Source: Pusillimonas minor (lineage in GTDB: Bacteria > Pseudomonadota > Gammaproteobacteria > Burkholderiales > Burkholderiaceae_B). Taken from it: DNA of 64,000 bases. Shown here in pieces: positions 42,818 through 52,055 of this stretch (positions are counted from its first letter, which is position 1; every line of letters begins with the position of its first letter). The DNA lies in contig NZ_JACJUU010000002.1 of assembly GCF_014237865.1 (NCBI RefSeq), forward strand, positions 248,001-312,000, read 5' to 3'. The notes under the pieces were generated by a model. The model saw only the letters and a list, made by a program, of their open reading frames with translations. It did not search any database and was not told where the DNA came from. A program made the translations under genes and the position numbers.

Positions 42818-43035
42818 ATACTCCACACCACGGCACATCGTTCAGTGAACGCGACTTCGAACAACTGGCCACATCAATTGACCAGATCGCCCCGGCGCAG
42901 CGCGAAGTGTTTCTGGCCAAGCTGGTCATTTTGCTGGTCGCCAGCCACCCCGAGCCCGACATCCTGTCAAGCGTCATCCCGCGCGCCGTAGCGCACCTCG
43001 ACGCACCCTTGACCACGGCCCCGCCGCCCGGGTGA
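42814..43035 (+). CDS. Small DUF2783-like protein
   Basis: 73 residues, starting inside the monooxygenase stop (four-base overlap). The sequence (FSERDFEQLATSIDQIAPAQ, then LAKLVILLVASHPEPDIL) resembles the DUF2783 family, which I recall as often following FAD monooxygenases in Bordetella relatives. No catalytic motif is visible and it is mostly helical. It may be an accessory or stability factor for the hydroxylase; its function is unknown. Confidence 0.7.
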   Translation: MNTPHHGTSFSERDFEQLATSIDQIAPAQREVFLAKLVILLVASHPEPDILSSVIPRAVAHLDAPLTTAPPPG

Positions 43036-43150
43036 AACAAAACCGCGCTAATATCAGGGGCAAGTCAGGTGCGTGCACTGGCATTACGCTACCACCCGAC
43101 CCAAGGTACGCTACATACCAGCGTTAATACACCTTACCTGGCTATCCTTC

Positions 43151-45715
43151 ATGCCCGACACCCCCATACAGCAAGGCGTATTCCAGCGTTTTCTAACAAC
43201 ACTGCATGTCGACTATCAAGGCCCCATGCGCAAAGCGTTGGGCTGGCTGTTGCTGCTGGTGGTGGTGCAATTTGTTGCGGTGCTCTGGCCCGAAACCCCC
43301 GGTTTTAACGGCATCCCCTATTACCTTGAGCTGCACGCGCTCATGGAGGTCATCTCCGTTGTCGTCGCGGCCATGGTTTTTGCCGTCGCATGGAGCACTC
43401 GTATAAAGGGCTTCTCGGCCAGCTTTACCGCCTTGGCTGTTATCTTTCTGGCCGTCGCCGTTCTCGATTTCGCCCATACGCTGTCGTATGTGGGCATGCC
43501 CGACTACTTTTCACCCAACCAGGGCGACAAACACCTGAACTTCTGGATGGGGGCCCGTTTGCTGGCCGCGGCAGGGTTGCTGATTATCGCCTTGCGGCCC
43601 TGGAAAAGGCCGCTGGCGACACGCCAAAAATACACCGTGCTAACCGGCCTGCTCGTCATCGTCATAGGCTGGCAATGGCTGGTTATCAATTACCCCGACC
43701 ACATGCCCCAATGGTTTGTTGCCGGGGTGGGGCTTACCCCGCTCAAAATCAACACCGAATACCTGATCATCGCGCTTAATGTCTTAGCTGCCGCAATCTT
43801 GTGGCAACGCATGCAAGCGCCCCAGCCGTTTCACGTGGTCGCCCTGTTCAGTGCGGTTTGCGTTCTGGCCATGAGCGAGCTCTTTTTTACGCTATACAGC
43901 ACCATGCATGGGGCTTACAACGTCTTGGGGCACGTTTACAAAGTCATTGCCTATGTACTGATTTACCGCGCCTTTGTTGTCGAGGCCATCGAGCGCCCCT
44001 ACAAAGATCTTGAAATCGCACAACAGACACTCAAGCAAGAAGAAGTCCGCTTCCGGCGGGCCGTTGAAGCCGCGCCCAATGCCATGCTAATGGTTGACGA
44101 TACGCAAACCATTGTCCTAAGCAACACCCGCAGCGATGCCATGTTCCGTTTCAAGTCAGGCCAGTTGGTCGGCACAAAACTCGACACGCTCATCCCCGAC
44201 AGCATGCGGCATAAACATCGCGAACATATCCAGACATACCTGGCTTCACCCGCCGATCGCCCCATGGGGCAAGACCGCTTCTTGTATGCCAAACGACACG
44301 ACGGCGAACTATTCAGGGTTGAAGTCGGGTTAACGCCCCTGACAATCGATAACCGTACTTTTGTACTGGCGTCAATTGTCGACATTACATCCCGGCTCGA
44401 AGCCGAAGCCCGCATCGAAAAGCTGATTTACTACGACACACTCACCGACCTGCCCAACCGCCAACTGCTTAAAGACCGTGTCAACCAGCTGGTTACCGCA
44501 GCCCGGCAAAGCCACAATCTTATCGCGCTGCTTTACGTTGACCTTGACCGCTTCAAGAACATCAACGAGACCCTTGGCCACAATGTGGGCGACCAACTGC
44601 TGGTTGATGTGGCCCGACGGCTGACCAGAACCGCGGGCGACGAAGCAACCGTAGCCCGCGTTGTCGGCGACGAGTTCGCCATTGTGGCGTCGCTGCCTCA
44701 CGCCGAAGACGCCGCCCGCCTGGCGCGGTTATTGCTGGCCAATATCTCCAACCCCTACAAGGTAGGTGCACACCACCTGACACTGACCCCATCAATTGGT
44801 ATTGCCCTTTACCCCGAAGACGGCGCCGATTTCGACACCCTGATGAAAAGCGCCGACATGGCCATGCAACTGGTCAAGCTGGAAGGGCGCAACGATTTTC
44901 ATTTCTTTGCCAAAGAAATGCAGCAACGCACGTCGCGCATGCTTAACCTTGAAAGCGCCCTGCTTTCGGCCATCGACAACAACGAACTGCAACTGGTGTA
45001 CCAGCCTCAAGTGCGGATTTCCGACCGTAAGGTGATTGGTGTCGAAGCCTTGCTGCGCTGGCACCACCCCGAATTTGGCCAGGTCTCGCCGGCCGAATTC
45101 ATGCCCATTGCCGAAAACAGCGGCCAAATTATCACCATTGGCGCCTGGGTGCTAAAGACGGCAGCTGCTCAGCTTAAGCAATGGCTGGCCCAAGGCCACG
45201 CTCCCATGATCATGTCGGTCAATTTGTCGGCCATCCAGTTTCGCCACCCTAACCTTACCGGCCTGGTCGACGACATTCTGGCAAAAACAGAGCTGCCCCC
45301 CGAATACCTCGAACTGGAGCTAACCGAAAGCGCCGCCATGCTTAACCCCGATCACGCCATACGCATCATGCAAACGCTGCACAAGCGGGGGATACGACTG
45401 TCTATCGACGACTTCGGCACCGGGTATTCGTCGCTTAGCTACCTTAAAAAATTCAGTATCTACAAGCTGAAAATAGACCAGTCTTTTGTGCGCGACATTG
45501 CCACCGACGGCGACGACCGCGCTATCGTCTCGGCCATCATTCAAATGGCAAACAGCCTGGGTTTCCACACCATTGCAGAAGGCGTAGAAACCCAGGCTCA
45601 ACTTGATTACCTGCGCACCCAGGGGTGCGACGAGATTCAGGGCTACCTGTACAGCAAGCCGCTACCCGCCGAGGCCCTGAGCCAATGGCTGATTGCTAAC
45701 CGCACCGAAGCCTGA
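43151..45715 (+). CDS. MASE3-PAS-GGDEF-EAL cyclic-di-GMP protein
   Basis: 854 residues from the ATG at 43151. Residues about 25-270 hold seven or so membrane helices of MASE3 type. A PAS domain follows (VRFRRAVEAAPNAMLMVDDT), then a diguanylate cyclase domain (YYDTLTDLPNRQLLKDRVNQ) and an EAL phosphodiesterase domain. The cyclase signature reads V-G-D-E-F (ARVVGDEFAIV), a change of the first Gly. The EAL side looks intact: VEALLRWHHP, ELTESAAM, DDFGTGYSSLSYL, KIDQSFV and AEGVET. It is therefore probably a membrane-anchored phosphodiesterase with a regulatory cyclase-like domain. Confidence 0.92.
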   Translation: MPDTPIQQGVFQRFLTTLHVDYQGPMRKALGWLLLLVVVQFVAVLWPETPGFNGIPYYLELHALMEVISVVVAAMVFAVAWSTRIKGFSASFTALAVIFLAVAVLDFAHTLSYVGMPDYFSPNQGDKHLNFWMGARLLAAAGLLIIALRPWKRPLATRQKYTVLTGLLVIVIGWQWLVINYPDHMPQWFVAGVGLTPLKINTEYLIIALNVLAAAILWQRMQAPQPFHVVALFSAVCVLAMSELFFTLYSTMHGAYNVLGHVYKVIAYVLIYRAFVVEAIERPYKDLEIAQQTLKQEEVRFRRAVEAAPNAMLMVDDTQTIVLSNTRSDAMFRFKSGQLVGTKLDTLIPDSMRHKHREHIQTYLASPADRPMGQDRFLYAKRHDGELFRVEVGLTPLTIDNRTFVLASIVDITSRLEAEARIEKLIYYDTLTDLPNRQLLKDRVNQLVTAARQSHNLIALLYVDLDRFKNINETLGHNVGDQLLVDVARRLTRTAGDEATVARVVGDEFAIVASLPHAEDAARLARLLLANISNPYKVGAHHLTLTPSIGIALYPEDGADFDTLMKSADMAMQLVKLEGRNDFHFFAKEMQQRTSRMLNLESALLSAIDNNELQLVYQPQVRISDRKVIGVEALLRWHHPEFGQVSPAEFMPIAENSGQIITIGAWVLKTAAAQLKQWLAQGHAPMIMSVNLSAIQFRHPNLTGLVDDILAKTELPPEYLELELTESAAMLNPDHAIRIMQTLHKRGIRLSIDDFGTGYSSLSYLKKFSIYKLKIDQSFVRDIATDGDDRAIVSAIIQMANSLGFHTIAEGVETQAQLDYLRTQGCDEIQGYLYSKPLPAEALSQWLIANRTEA

Positions 45716-45740
45716 CGGTTAACCGCCCAGCACTTTGACG

Positions 45741-46265
45741 TTATTTGCGGCCTACACCCAGCTCCGACAGCGTGCGCACCATATCTTCGGCCGATGTCTC
45801 GGGCTGGACATCGGTATCAATTTTCAGAATGCGCCCGTCTTTACCAATATAGAACGTGTGGCGACGGGCTACGCCCAGCATACCCAAGACCTCGTAAGAC
45901 CGGGCTACTTGCTTGCTTTCATCGCTAAGCAAGGGGAAGTCGGCCCCTGTTTCTTTAGCAAAACCTTCATTCTCGATAAGCGGGTCAACGCTGGCCATAA
46001 AGTAGGTCACGTCGAACCGGCGAATCTGGTCACCGTTCTCTGCCAAAGACTTGCACTCGATGGTGCACCCATAGGTATAGGCCTTGGGAAACCAAGCCAG
46101 CACCACGGCCTGCTTACCCCGGTAGTCAGACAACTGGTAAGTTTTGCCGTCAGACCCAGGCAAACTAAAGTCGGGCGCCATGTCGCCCACTTCAAGGGCC
46201 GCGGCGGTATTTGAAAAAAGCGCAAAAACCAGTACAAACAACGACTTCTTGATGCATGAATACAT
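45741..46265 (-). CDS. Exported peroxiredoxin (AhpC/TSA family)
   Basis: 174 residues from the ATG at 46265 (AGGAG upstream). A signal peptide ([18 protein letters not shown]) is followed by the peroxiredoxin fold [20 protein letters not shown] and [20 protein letters not shown]. The peroxidatic Cys has a second Cys four residues later (C-T-I-E-C), a spacing differing from the C-x4-C of typical PrxQ/Bcp. It probably reduces peroxides in the periplasm. It converges with the EAL gene, leaving only 25 bp. Confidence 0.87.
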   Translation of the reverse strand: MYSCIKKSLFVLVFALFSNTAAALEVGDMAPDFSLPGSDGKTYQLSDYRGKQAVVLAWFPKAYTYGCTIECKSLAENGDQIRRFDVTYFMASVDPLIENEGFAKETGADFPLLSDESKQVARSYEVLGMLGVARRHTFYIGKDGRILKIDTDVQPETSAEDMVRTLSELGVGRK

Positions 46266-46299
46266 AACAAGCTCCTAGGTAGGCTTGTTGATCATAACG

Positions 46300-47235
46300 T
46301 CAAGAAATCGTCTTGTGGGGACGAGACGGCCGCGCAAACGCCTCGTAAATCAGCCCTCGCAACCAACGGTTCGGCTCATCCCTATGGAAGCGAGCATGCC
46401 AATGCTGCTTGATCTCGAACAGCGGTGAACCCACCGGCGACTCCTGGACAACAACATCACCCGCACGGGCCAGTGCAGCCGCACACGACCGGGGCACGGT
46501 GGCAATCAGGTCAGTGTCGCGCAACACGTGGGGAATGCTCATGAAGTGCGGGATTACCAGCTTGACCGGGCGTTTCACACCGTGCTCAGCCAGATACCGC
46601 TCGAACACCTCTTCGCTGCGCCCCTCTGACTTGACCACCAGATGATCTGCCGCCATAAACGCTGCCGAATCGAAAGGCCGGGTCGTCAGCGGGTGATCCT
46701 TTCGCATCACGCACACGAAGTTATCGCGATACAAAAACTGCTGGTAGTAATTGGCCTTTTTAAAGTCGGGGTAGTACCCCACACTTAAATCGACATCGCC
46801 CGACAGCAGCGCGGCTTCGTGCGCCAGCGGTGGCAACGAAATGGCCTGCACACTGATGTTTGGCGCAATCGCCCGAAGCTGCCGGGTTAAGTAGGGCAAG
46901 AACACTATCTCGCCGATGTCAGACATACTCAACGTAAAGTTGCGTTGCGCCGTGGCCGGGTCGAAGCGGGGCGCCCCCAACAAATCGTTGTCGACCATAT
47001 CCAGTATTTGGCGCACGGTATCGGCCATTTGCTGCGCCAGCGGCGTAGGCGTCATCCCGCCAGGGCTACGCACAAACAACTCATCTTGCGTTAGCGCGCG
47101 CAACTTGTTTAAGGCAAAACTCACACTAGGCTGACTGAGCCCCAGGTTTACCCCAGCCTGAGTTACATGACGTGTTTGCATCAACGCGTCGAACACACGC
47201 AGCATCGGCAAATCGATTTGTTTCGGGTCTATCAT
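46300..47235 (-). CDS. LysR-family regulator divergent from a Rieske oxygenase
   Basis: 311 residues. The HTH is visible as QAGVNLGLSQPSVSFALNKL, then ELFVRSPGGMTPTPLAQQMA; the effector domain follows (RNFTLSMSDIGEIVFLPYLT). It belongs to the NahR/NodD-like branch seen with aromatic degradation genes. It is divergent from the VanA-like oxygenase at 47340 over 104 bp of AT-rich DNA containing the small inverted repeat GACTAATAATAGTC, so it is the likely activator of that gene. Confidence 0.9.
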   Translation of the reverse strand: MIDPKQIDLPMLRVFDALMQTRHVTQAGVNLGLSQPSVSFALNKLRALTQDELFVRSPGGMTPTPLAQQMADTVRQILDMVDNDLLGAPRFDPATAQRNFTLSMSDIGEIVFLPYLTRQLRAIAPNISVQAISLPPLAHEAALLSGDVDLSVGYYPDFKKANYYQQFLYRDNFVCVMRKDHPLTTRPFDSAAFMAADHLVVKSEGRSEEVFERYLAEHGVKRPVKLVIPHFMSIPHVLRDTDLIATVPRSCAAALARAGDVVVQESPVGSPLFEIKQHWHARFHRDEPNRWLRGLIYEAFARPSRPHKTIS

Positions 47236-47339
47236 CTATTTTTTAGATAATGTTAATTACTTAATTTGATTGACTAATAATAGTCGAAAATCCCATACTC
47301 CTTTCATAACAACCCGGTCCGTTCTGAAAGGAGACATGC

Positions 47340-48422
47340 ATGTTTATTCGAAATATTTGGTACATCGCCGGATGGGCAAAAGACATTGGCGCCACCCCCG
47401 TCGCACGCCGCATTTGTAATGAACCCATCGTGCTGTTTCGCACGCTGCAAGGGCAAGTCGGCGCGCTAATCGACCGATGCTGTCATCGTGGCGTACCACT
47501 ATCGCTAGGTTCTGTTGTCGAAGCCGGCATCGAGTGCGGCTACCACGGCCTTGTCATGGACTGCTCTGGCACCTGTGTACATATTCCCGGGCAAAAAAAT
47601 ATCCCGGCCAGCACCAAAGTTCGCAGTTACCCGGTGGTCGAGAAAGATGAACTGATCTGGATCTGGATGGGCGACCCCGAGCTGGCCGACCCCAGCCAGA
47701 TTCTGGATTACCCCGTTCATAACGACTACAAGAACTGGCCGCACAAACACGGCTTCTACCGCATCAAAGGTAATTATCAGTTGCTCGTCGACAACCTGAT
47801 GGACCTGACCCACCTGGGATACGTGCATAAAACAACCATTGGCGGCGACCCCAACACCCACGTTACCGCCCATATGGAAACCCGTGAAACCCCGCGCGGC
47901 GTCAAAGTAGTTCGTCACATGCCCGACTGCCTTCCACCCCCAACCTACCGCAAAGGCGTACCTTTTGCCGGCCACGTCGACCGATGGCAAGAGTTTGAAT
48001 TTGTACCGCCAGCGACTGTATTGCAATGGAGCGGTGCGGCAGACACGGGCAAAGGTGCTCTGACCGACGAAAACCAACGTGAAGGCGGATTTTCCCTCCG
48101 CGTTTTCCACGGCGTCACCCCGGAAACCGAAAGCACCTGCCTGTACTTCTGGTCTACCGCCAACGGCTACCGACAAGACGACCCGCAAGCCACCGAAGAC
48201 CTGTACAACGATGTTTCAACGGCCTTCCGCGAAGACCAGGTCATGATCGAAGCCCAACAAAGAATGCTGGAAGAAACCGGCGAAGCCGACCTCGTATCCA
48301 TCATCCACGACCGCGGCCGCATTCAAATGCGACGCATTGTCGAGCGGTTGATTGAGCAAGAAAACCCGAAAGAAAACACCGCCGTATCCGCCGAACGCAA
48401 GATGGCGGCGGTGTCGGGTTAA
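47340..48422 (+). CDS. VanA-like Rieske oxygenase (orphan)
   Basis: 360 residues. Rieske ligands are in DRCCHRGVPLSLG and ECGYHGLVM, the iron site is DNLMDLTHLGYVHKTTIGG, and GAAAGGAG precedes the ATG. It is VanA-like from end to end (IRNIWYIAGWAKDIG start), about as close to the vanA at 18783 as to other O-demethylases. No reductase gene accompanies it, so it may borrow one from elsewhere, such as those at 15348 or 19856. The substrate is probably a methoxylated or hydroxylated benzoate. An antibiotic-monooxygenase-like gene follows. Confidence 0.88.
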   Translation: MFIRNIWYIAGWAKDIGATPVARRICNEPIVLFRTLQGQVGALIDRCCHRGVPLSLGSVVEAGIECGYHGLVMDCSGTCVHIPGQKNIPASTKVRSYPVVEKDELIWIWMGDPELADPSQILDYPVHNDYKNWPHKHGFYRIKGNYQLLVDNLMDLTHLGYVHKTTIGGDPNTHVTAHMETRETPRGVKVVRHMPDCLPPPTYRKGVPFAGHVDRWQEFEFVPPATVLQWSGAADTGKGALTDENQREGGFSLRVFHGVTPETESTCLYFWSTANGYRQDDPQATEDLYNDVSTAFREDQVMIEAQQRMLEETGEADLVSIIHDRGRIQMRRIVERLIEQENPKENTAVSAERKMAAVSG

Positions 48423-48435
48423 ACCTCTGGAAATC

Positions 48436-48453
48436 GGGGGGAGGCTTCCCCCC
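48436..48453 (+). terminator. Hairpin after the orphan Rieske oxygenase
   Basis: GGGGGGA pairs with TCCCCCC around GGCT, 13 bp after the stop, followed by only TT. A weak terminator or attenuator before the ABM-domain gene. Confidence 0.5.
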
Positions 48454-48531
48454 TTGGTAACTGCGGGCAGTCCTCAACGCACCGAAGGCATGGTAACTTG
48501 CGTTCAGCGCTGTGTTTAAAAGGGGAAGCCA

Positions 48532-48858
48532 ATGATTACCGTTATCTTCGAAGTATGGCCAGCAGAAAACAAGGCCAATCAGTATTTAGACATTGCTGCG
48601 TCGCTTCGACAAGACCTGGAAAAAATCGACGGCTTCATCTCCATCGAGCGCTTCGAAAGCCTGACCACAAAAGGCAAGTACCTGTCGCTTTCGTTTTGGA
48701 GAGATGAAGAAGCCGTACGCACATGGCGCAATCAAGACAAGCATCGCATGGCCCAAAACATGGGCCGTAATGGCATATTTGCCAACTATCGCCTGCGCGT
48801 AGCCTCGGTGCTGCGCGATTATGGTATGCACGAGCGAGCGCAAGTGCCGAAAGATTGA
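48532..48858 (+). CDS. Antibiotic biosynthesis monooxygenase (ABM) domain protein
   Basis: 108 residues of the dimeric alpha-beta barrel fold: MITVIFEVWPAENKANQYLD, GFISIERFES and LSLSFWRDEEAVRTWRNQDK. AAAAGGGGAAG precedes the ATG. Such proteins include cofactor-free quinol monooxygenases, heme-degrading enzymes and many of unknown role. It follows the Rieske oxygenase by 109 bp with a weak hairpin between, so it may or may not be co-expressed with it. Confidence 0.8.
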   Translation: MITVIFEVWPAENKANQYLDIAASLRQDLEKIDGFISIERFESLTTKGKYLSLSFWRDEEAVRTWRNQDKHRMAQNMGRNGIFANYRLRVASVLRDYGMHERAQVPKD

Positions 48859-48932
48859 TTGTGATGCAATAGTGGGTATTTCGGCGCAACGTAACCATTG
48901 ATTCCGGCCGAAACACCCACATACACTCACCC

Positions 48933-49703
48933 ATGGCCCAAACAACCGCAAAACCCGCAGCCCTCCAACCCCTTCCAAGCGTAGGTGTGCGCGTAGCCGC
49001 CGCGCTATATCTGGTCATCTGGGCAAGGCTCGCAATCTCGCCTGCAGATCGTTCCACTTGGGTCCTTGAAAACGCCCTGGTCGCCGGACTGGTGATCGTA
49101 CTCTGGTGCTGCCGACGGGCATTTCGGTTTTCAAACGTATCGTTGTATTTGATTTTGACGTTTCTGGCCTTGCACGCATTGGGTGCTCACTACACCTACT
49201 CCGAGGTGCCCTACGATGCATGGTGGCAAAGCCTGACGGGTCATAGCCTTAACGAAGCGCTGGGGTGGCAACGCAATCACTTCGATCGCCTGATCCATTT
49301 TTGTTATGGCCTGCTGCTCGTATATCCGATTCGCGAATTTTTCCTGCGCGTGGTCGAAGTGCGCGGGTTTTGGGGCTATTTTCTTCCGCTCGATGTAACG
49401 CTTAGCACATCGGCCGTGTACGAGCTAATCGAATGGGGGGCCGCCGAAGTATTCGGCGGCGACCTGGGCATGCACTATCTTGGCACCCAAGGGGACATCT
49501 GGGATGCCCACAAAGACATGGCCCTTGCCGCGCTGGGGGCGCTCATCGCCATACTCATCATCGCCGGGATAAATCGGCGGCTACGCCATGACCCCGCTTG
49601 GGACTGGGCCCAGAGTATGAAAGCGTCTGCGCACAGGCGCAGCCTTGCGTGCAACGATTTACGACCTGGAACAACACCCATCGCCAGACTCGATAACAAA
49701 TAG
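48933..49703 (+). CDS. DUF2238 (YjdF-like) inner-membrane protein
   Basis: 256 residues with about six membrane helices (AALYLVIWARLAIS, NALVAGLVIVLWCC, SLYLILTFLALHALGAHYTY and later ones). Characteristic segments are LGWQRNHFDRLIHFCYGLLL and YELIEWGAAEVFGGDLGMHYLGTQGD, which match the YjdF/DUF2238 family. The family's function is unknown. The last 30 residues are polar. Confidence 0.82.
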   Translation: MAQTTAKPAALQPLPSVGVRVAAALYLVIWARLAISPADRSTWVLENALVAGLVIVLWCCRRAFRFSNVSLYLILTFLALHALGAHYTYSEVPYDAWWQSLTGHSLNEALGWQRNHFDRLIHFCYGLLLVYPIREFFLRVVEVRGFWGYFLPLDVTLSTSAVYELIEWGAAEVFGGDLGMHYLGTQGDIWDAHKDMALAALGALIAILIIAGINRRLRHDPAWDWAQSMKASAHRRSLACNDLRPGTTPIARLDNK

Positions 49704-49755
49704 TCACATCAGAGGCGACAACAATTACAATAATTAAAACCACCGAGGAGCGACT

Positions 49756-50850
49756 ATGGACCTGAAAGACAAACTCGATGAACTATCGAGCCGTATCAAG
49801 CGTCAACTTGAGCATGTCAAAACCGAAGAGGCTGTAAAAACAGCTTTTGTACTCCCGTTTCTTAACTCTCTCGGTTATGACGTATTCAATCCAGCAGAAG
49901 TTGTTCCCGAACTGACGGCAGATCACGGCGTCAAAAAAGGCGAAAAGGTCGACTACGCTGTCAAGCTACATGACCAAATCGTCATGCTCATCGAGTGCAA
50001 GCAGCCTGGTGCTCCGTTAGAAGCAAAACATGCGGGTCAGCTGTTTAGGTATTTCTCAGTCACAGAGGCAAGATTCGGCGTCCTAACCGACGGTATCCGA
50101 TATGTTTTCTTCTCCGACCTGGACAAAGAAAACAAAATGGACGAAAGGGCATTCTTTGAATTTGACCTGAATGACTACTCGGATAGTGACGTGGAAGAGC
50201 TGAAGAAGTTTGCTAAAGCCTTTTTCGACCTAGAGACTATCATTAGCACAGCCAGCAACTTGAAATACACAAGAGGCTTGGTCAATGAAATTCGCAAAGA
50301 GTTAACAGACGCACCCAGCGAGGAGCTGGTAAGGGTTTTATGCTCTCGCGTCTATGACGGTCGCTTCACCGCACAAGTTAAAGACCAGTTCACAGGTCTT
50401 GTAAAAAAAGCGTTTGAGACTTTCCTGCTTGAAAGTATTAACGCCAAACTTAAATCCGCTTTCGCGCCTGACCGCGTCAACATGCCGGTTAACCCCGCTG
50501 AAGCGGCTGAAAATGAAACCGCCTCATCAAACTCATCGGAAATTGACACTACCCTAGAGGAACTGGAAGCTCACCGAATTATTCAGGCCATTGGCGCTGA
50601 AATTACAGACGTTGAACATATCGTGATTCGGGATGCAAAGTCTTACTGCGCAATTTTGTATGACGACAACAACAGAAAACCTATTGCGAGGCTCTATTTC
50701 AACAAGAAAAAACTCGCCATTGGTATTTTCATAACCAACGGTTCGGAAAAAGAAGAAAGCCGTTTTGAGCTAGTAAAAGTAACAGACCTGTTCAAGCATA
50801 AAGCACTTCTTCTCGAGAGTATTCAGCAGTATCTTGCGACTCCAGCCTGA
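49756..50850 (+). CDS. Stand-alone HsdR-N-like (PD-(D/E)xK) protein
   Basis: 364 residues, starting after GGAG. The first half matches the N-terminal nuclease domain of type I restriction HsdR subunits (HSDR_N_2 type): LPFLNSLGYDVFNPAEVVPE, then VDYAVKLHDQIVMLIECKQP, giving the D...E-x-K catalytic pattern. No helicase domain follows, and no HsdM or HsdS gene is nearby. The C-terminal third (ITDVEHIVIRDAKSYCAILY and onward) is another conserved module of these orphan proteins. The base composition looks AT-richer than the neighbours, suggesting transfer. A defence role is possible but unproven. Confidence 0.78.
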   Translation: MDLKDKLDELSSRIKRQLEHVKTEEAVKTAFVLPFLNSLGYDVFNPAEVVPELTADHGVKKGEKVDYAVKLHDQIVMLIECKQPGAPLEAKHAGQLFRYFSVTEARFGVLTDGIRYVFFSDLDKENKMDERAFFEFDLNDYSDSDVEELKKFAKAFFDLETIISTASNLKYTRGLVNEIRKELTDAPSEELVRVLCSRVYDGRFTAQVKDQFTGLVKKAFETFLLESINAKLKSAFAPDRVNMPVNPAEAAENETASSNSSEIDTTLEELEAHRIIQAIGAEITDVEHIVIRDAKSYCAILYDDNNRKPIARLYFNKKKLAIGIFITNGSEKEESRFELVKVTDLFKHKALLLESIQQYLATPA

Positions 50851-50886
50851 CGGTAGTAGTCGGAGGGGCAATGTACTTGATCAGCG

Positions 50887-51759
50887 TTAAGTGACATCGC
50901 CGTCACCCAGTCTGCGCCCCAACTCCGCCGCATACCAATCCAACGCATTTGGCCAGGCCGGCGCCCAGCCCGACGCGCGAAGCCGCGCGTTTGACAAGCG
51001 TTTGCCTTCGGGTGATTTTGGCTGCCGCTGTGGTGCAGGCACCCCTGCCAATTTCGCCACCGCATCATAAAACTCGGCAATCTGGGTCGGGTGATCATCC
51101 GTCCCGATATAAACCGGCTCGGGCTCGCGCAGCGTCAAAAGGTGGGCACAGGCTCGCGCGGCATCGTCAATGTGAATCCGGTTCGCCCAGTGCCCGGGGC
51201 CCTCCGGCGCAATCACCTTACCCGCACGCAACCCATTAACCAAATACATTCGCCCGGGGCCATATAAACCCGACAAACGCAACGCAACACCCACGCCGCG
51301 CGGCAACATCGCATGCAGCGCAGCTTCAGCATCCAATATGGCCTGCGCCCGGAAGTTTGCCGCCTGAACAGGTGAATCTTCATCCACCCATTCATCAGAC
51401 GGCCCCCAAACGGCCGACGAACCCACCAGAACGCAGCGCTGAACGCGGCCAAGGCAAGACGCCGAAAGGCTGCTCAAAAGCCTTGAAAGACCTTGCGGGT
51501 ACACACTGGCATAGTCAGCACTTGTGCGGCTGTCGGGTGAGGGGGCATACAAAATATGCGTAACCTCGGGAACCGACCCATCGCGCAAAAAAGACAAACT
51601 GGCCGGGTCTTGCAGATCGGCCCGATACCACGTCACAGGATCGTCGAGGCCCGACACCATCTGACGGCGACGCAAACCAATGCACTGCCACTGCTGCGGG
51701 TTCAGCATTTTTGCCGTCCGCACACATAAATCACCGCCAACCAGCAATAGCGTATTCAT
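50887..51759 (-). CDS. NAD-dependent epimerase/SDR-family protein (YeeZ-like)
   Basis: 290 residues with a Rossmann start (MNTLLLVGGDLCVRTAKMLN), an extended-SDR-like middle (RCVLVGSSAVWGP; LRLSGLYGPGRMYLVNGLRA) and IHIDDAARACAHLL, the motif following the substrate site. The glycine-rich loop is atypical. It resembles YeeZ-type proteins of unknown substrate. A small membrane protein gene lies 14 bp upstream in the same direction. Confidence 0.8.
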   Translation of the reverse strand: MNTLLLVGGDLCVRTAKMLNPQQWQCIGLRRRQMVSGLDDPVTWYRADLQDPASLSFLRDGSVPEVTHILYAPSPDSRTSADYASVYPQGLSRLLSSLSASCLGRVQRCVLVGSSAVWGPSDEWVDEDSPVQAANFRAQAILDAEAALHAMLPRGVGVALRLSGLYGPGRMYLVNGLRAGKVIAPEGPGHWANRIHIDDAARACAHLLTLREPEPVYIGTDDHPTQIAEFYDAVAKLAGVPAPQRQPKSPEGKRLSNARLRASGWAPAWPNALDWYAAELGRRLGDGDVT

Positions 51760-51773
51760 CTATTCGCGCAACG

Positions 51774-52055
51774 CTAAATTTTTTCTACCCATACGATGGG
51801 GATCAACACACAAACAAAAGCTTGCAGCACTAAATAACCAAAGAACGCACCCACACCGCCAAAAAAACCAGCAACGACAGCCGTGACCAATGTAAATATT
51901 GCTCCTACCGAGATCCGGGCTAACGTCAACCAACCGGAACCGCCCGATTTGCGTCCTTGATGCTCCGCCGCGCAAACAAGCCATGTCACCACCAGCGAAA
52001 TCAACACCAAAAAACGCGCTGGATTCACTAACAACCAATCCCATACTTCCTGCAT
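51774..52055 (-). CDS. Small integral membrane protein, unknown
   Basis: 93 residues from the ATG at 52055 with GAGAGG upstream. Three hydrophobic segments are visible (FLVLISLVVTWLVCAA, ISVGAIFTLVTAVVAGFFGG, AFFGYLVLQAFVCVLIPIVW). I do not recognise the family. It lies 14 bp before the SDR gene and is probably co-transcribed. Confidence 0.65.
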   Translation of the reverse strand: MQEVWDWLLVNPARFLVLISLVVTWLVCAAEHQGRKSGGSGWLTLARISVGAIFTLVTAVVAGFFGGVGAFFGYLVLQAFVCVLIPIVWVEKI

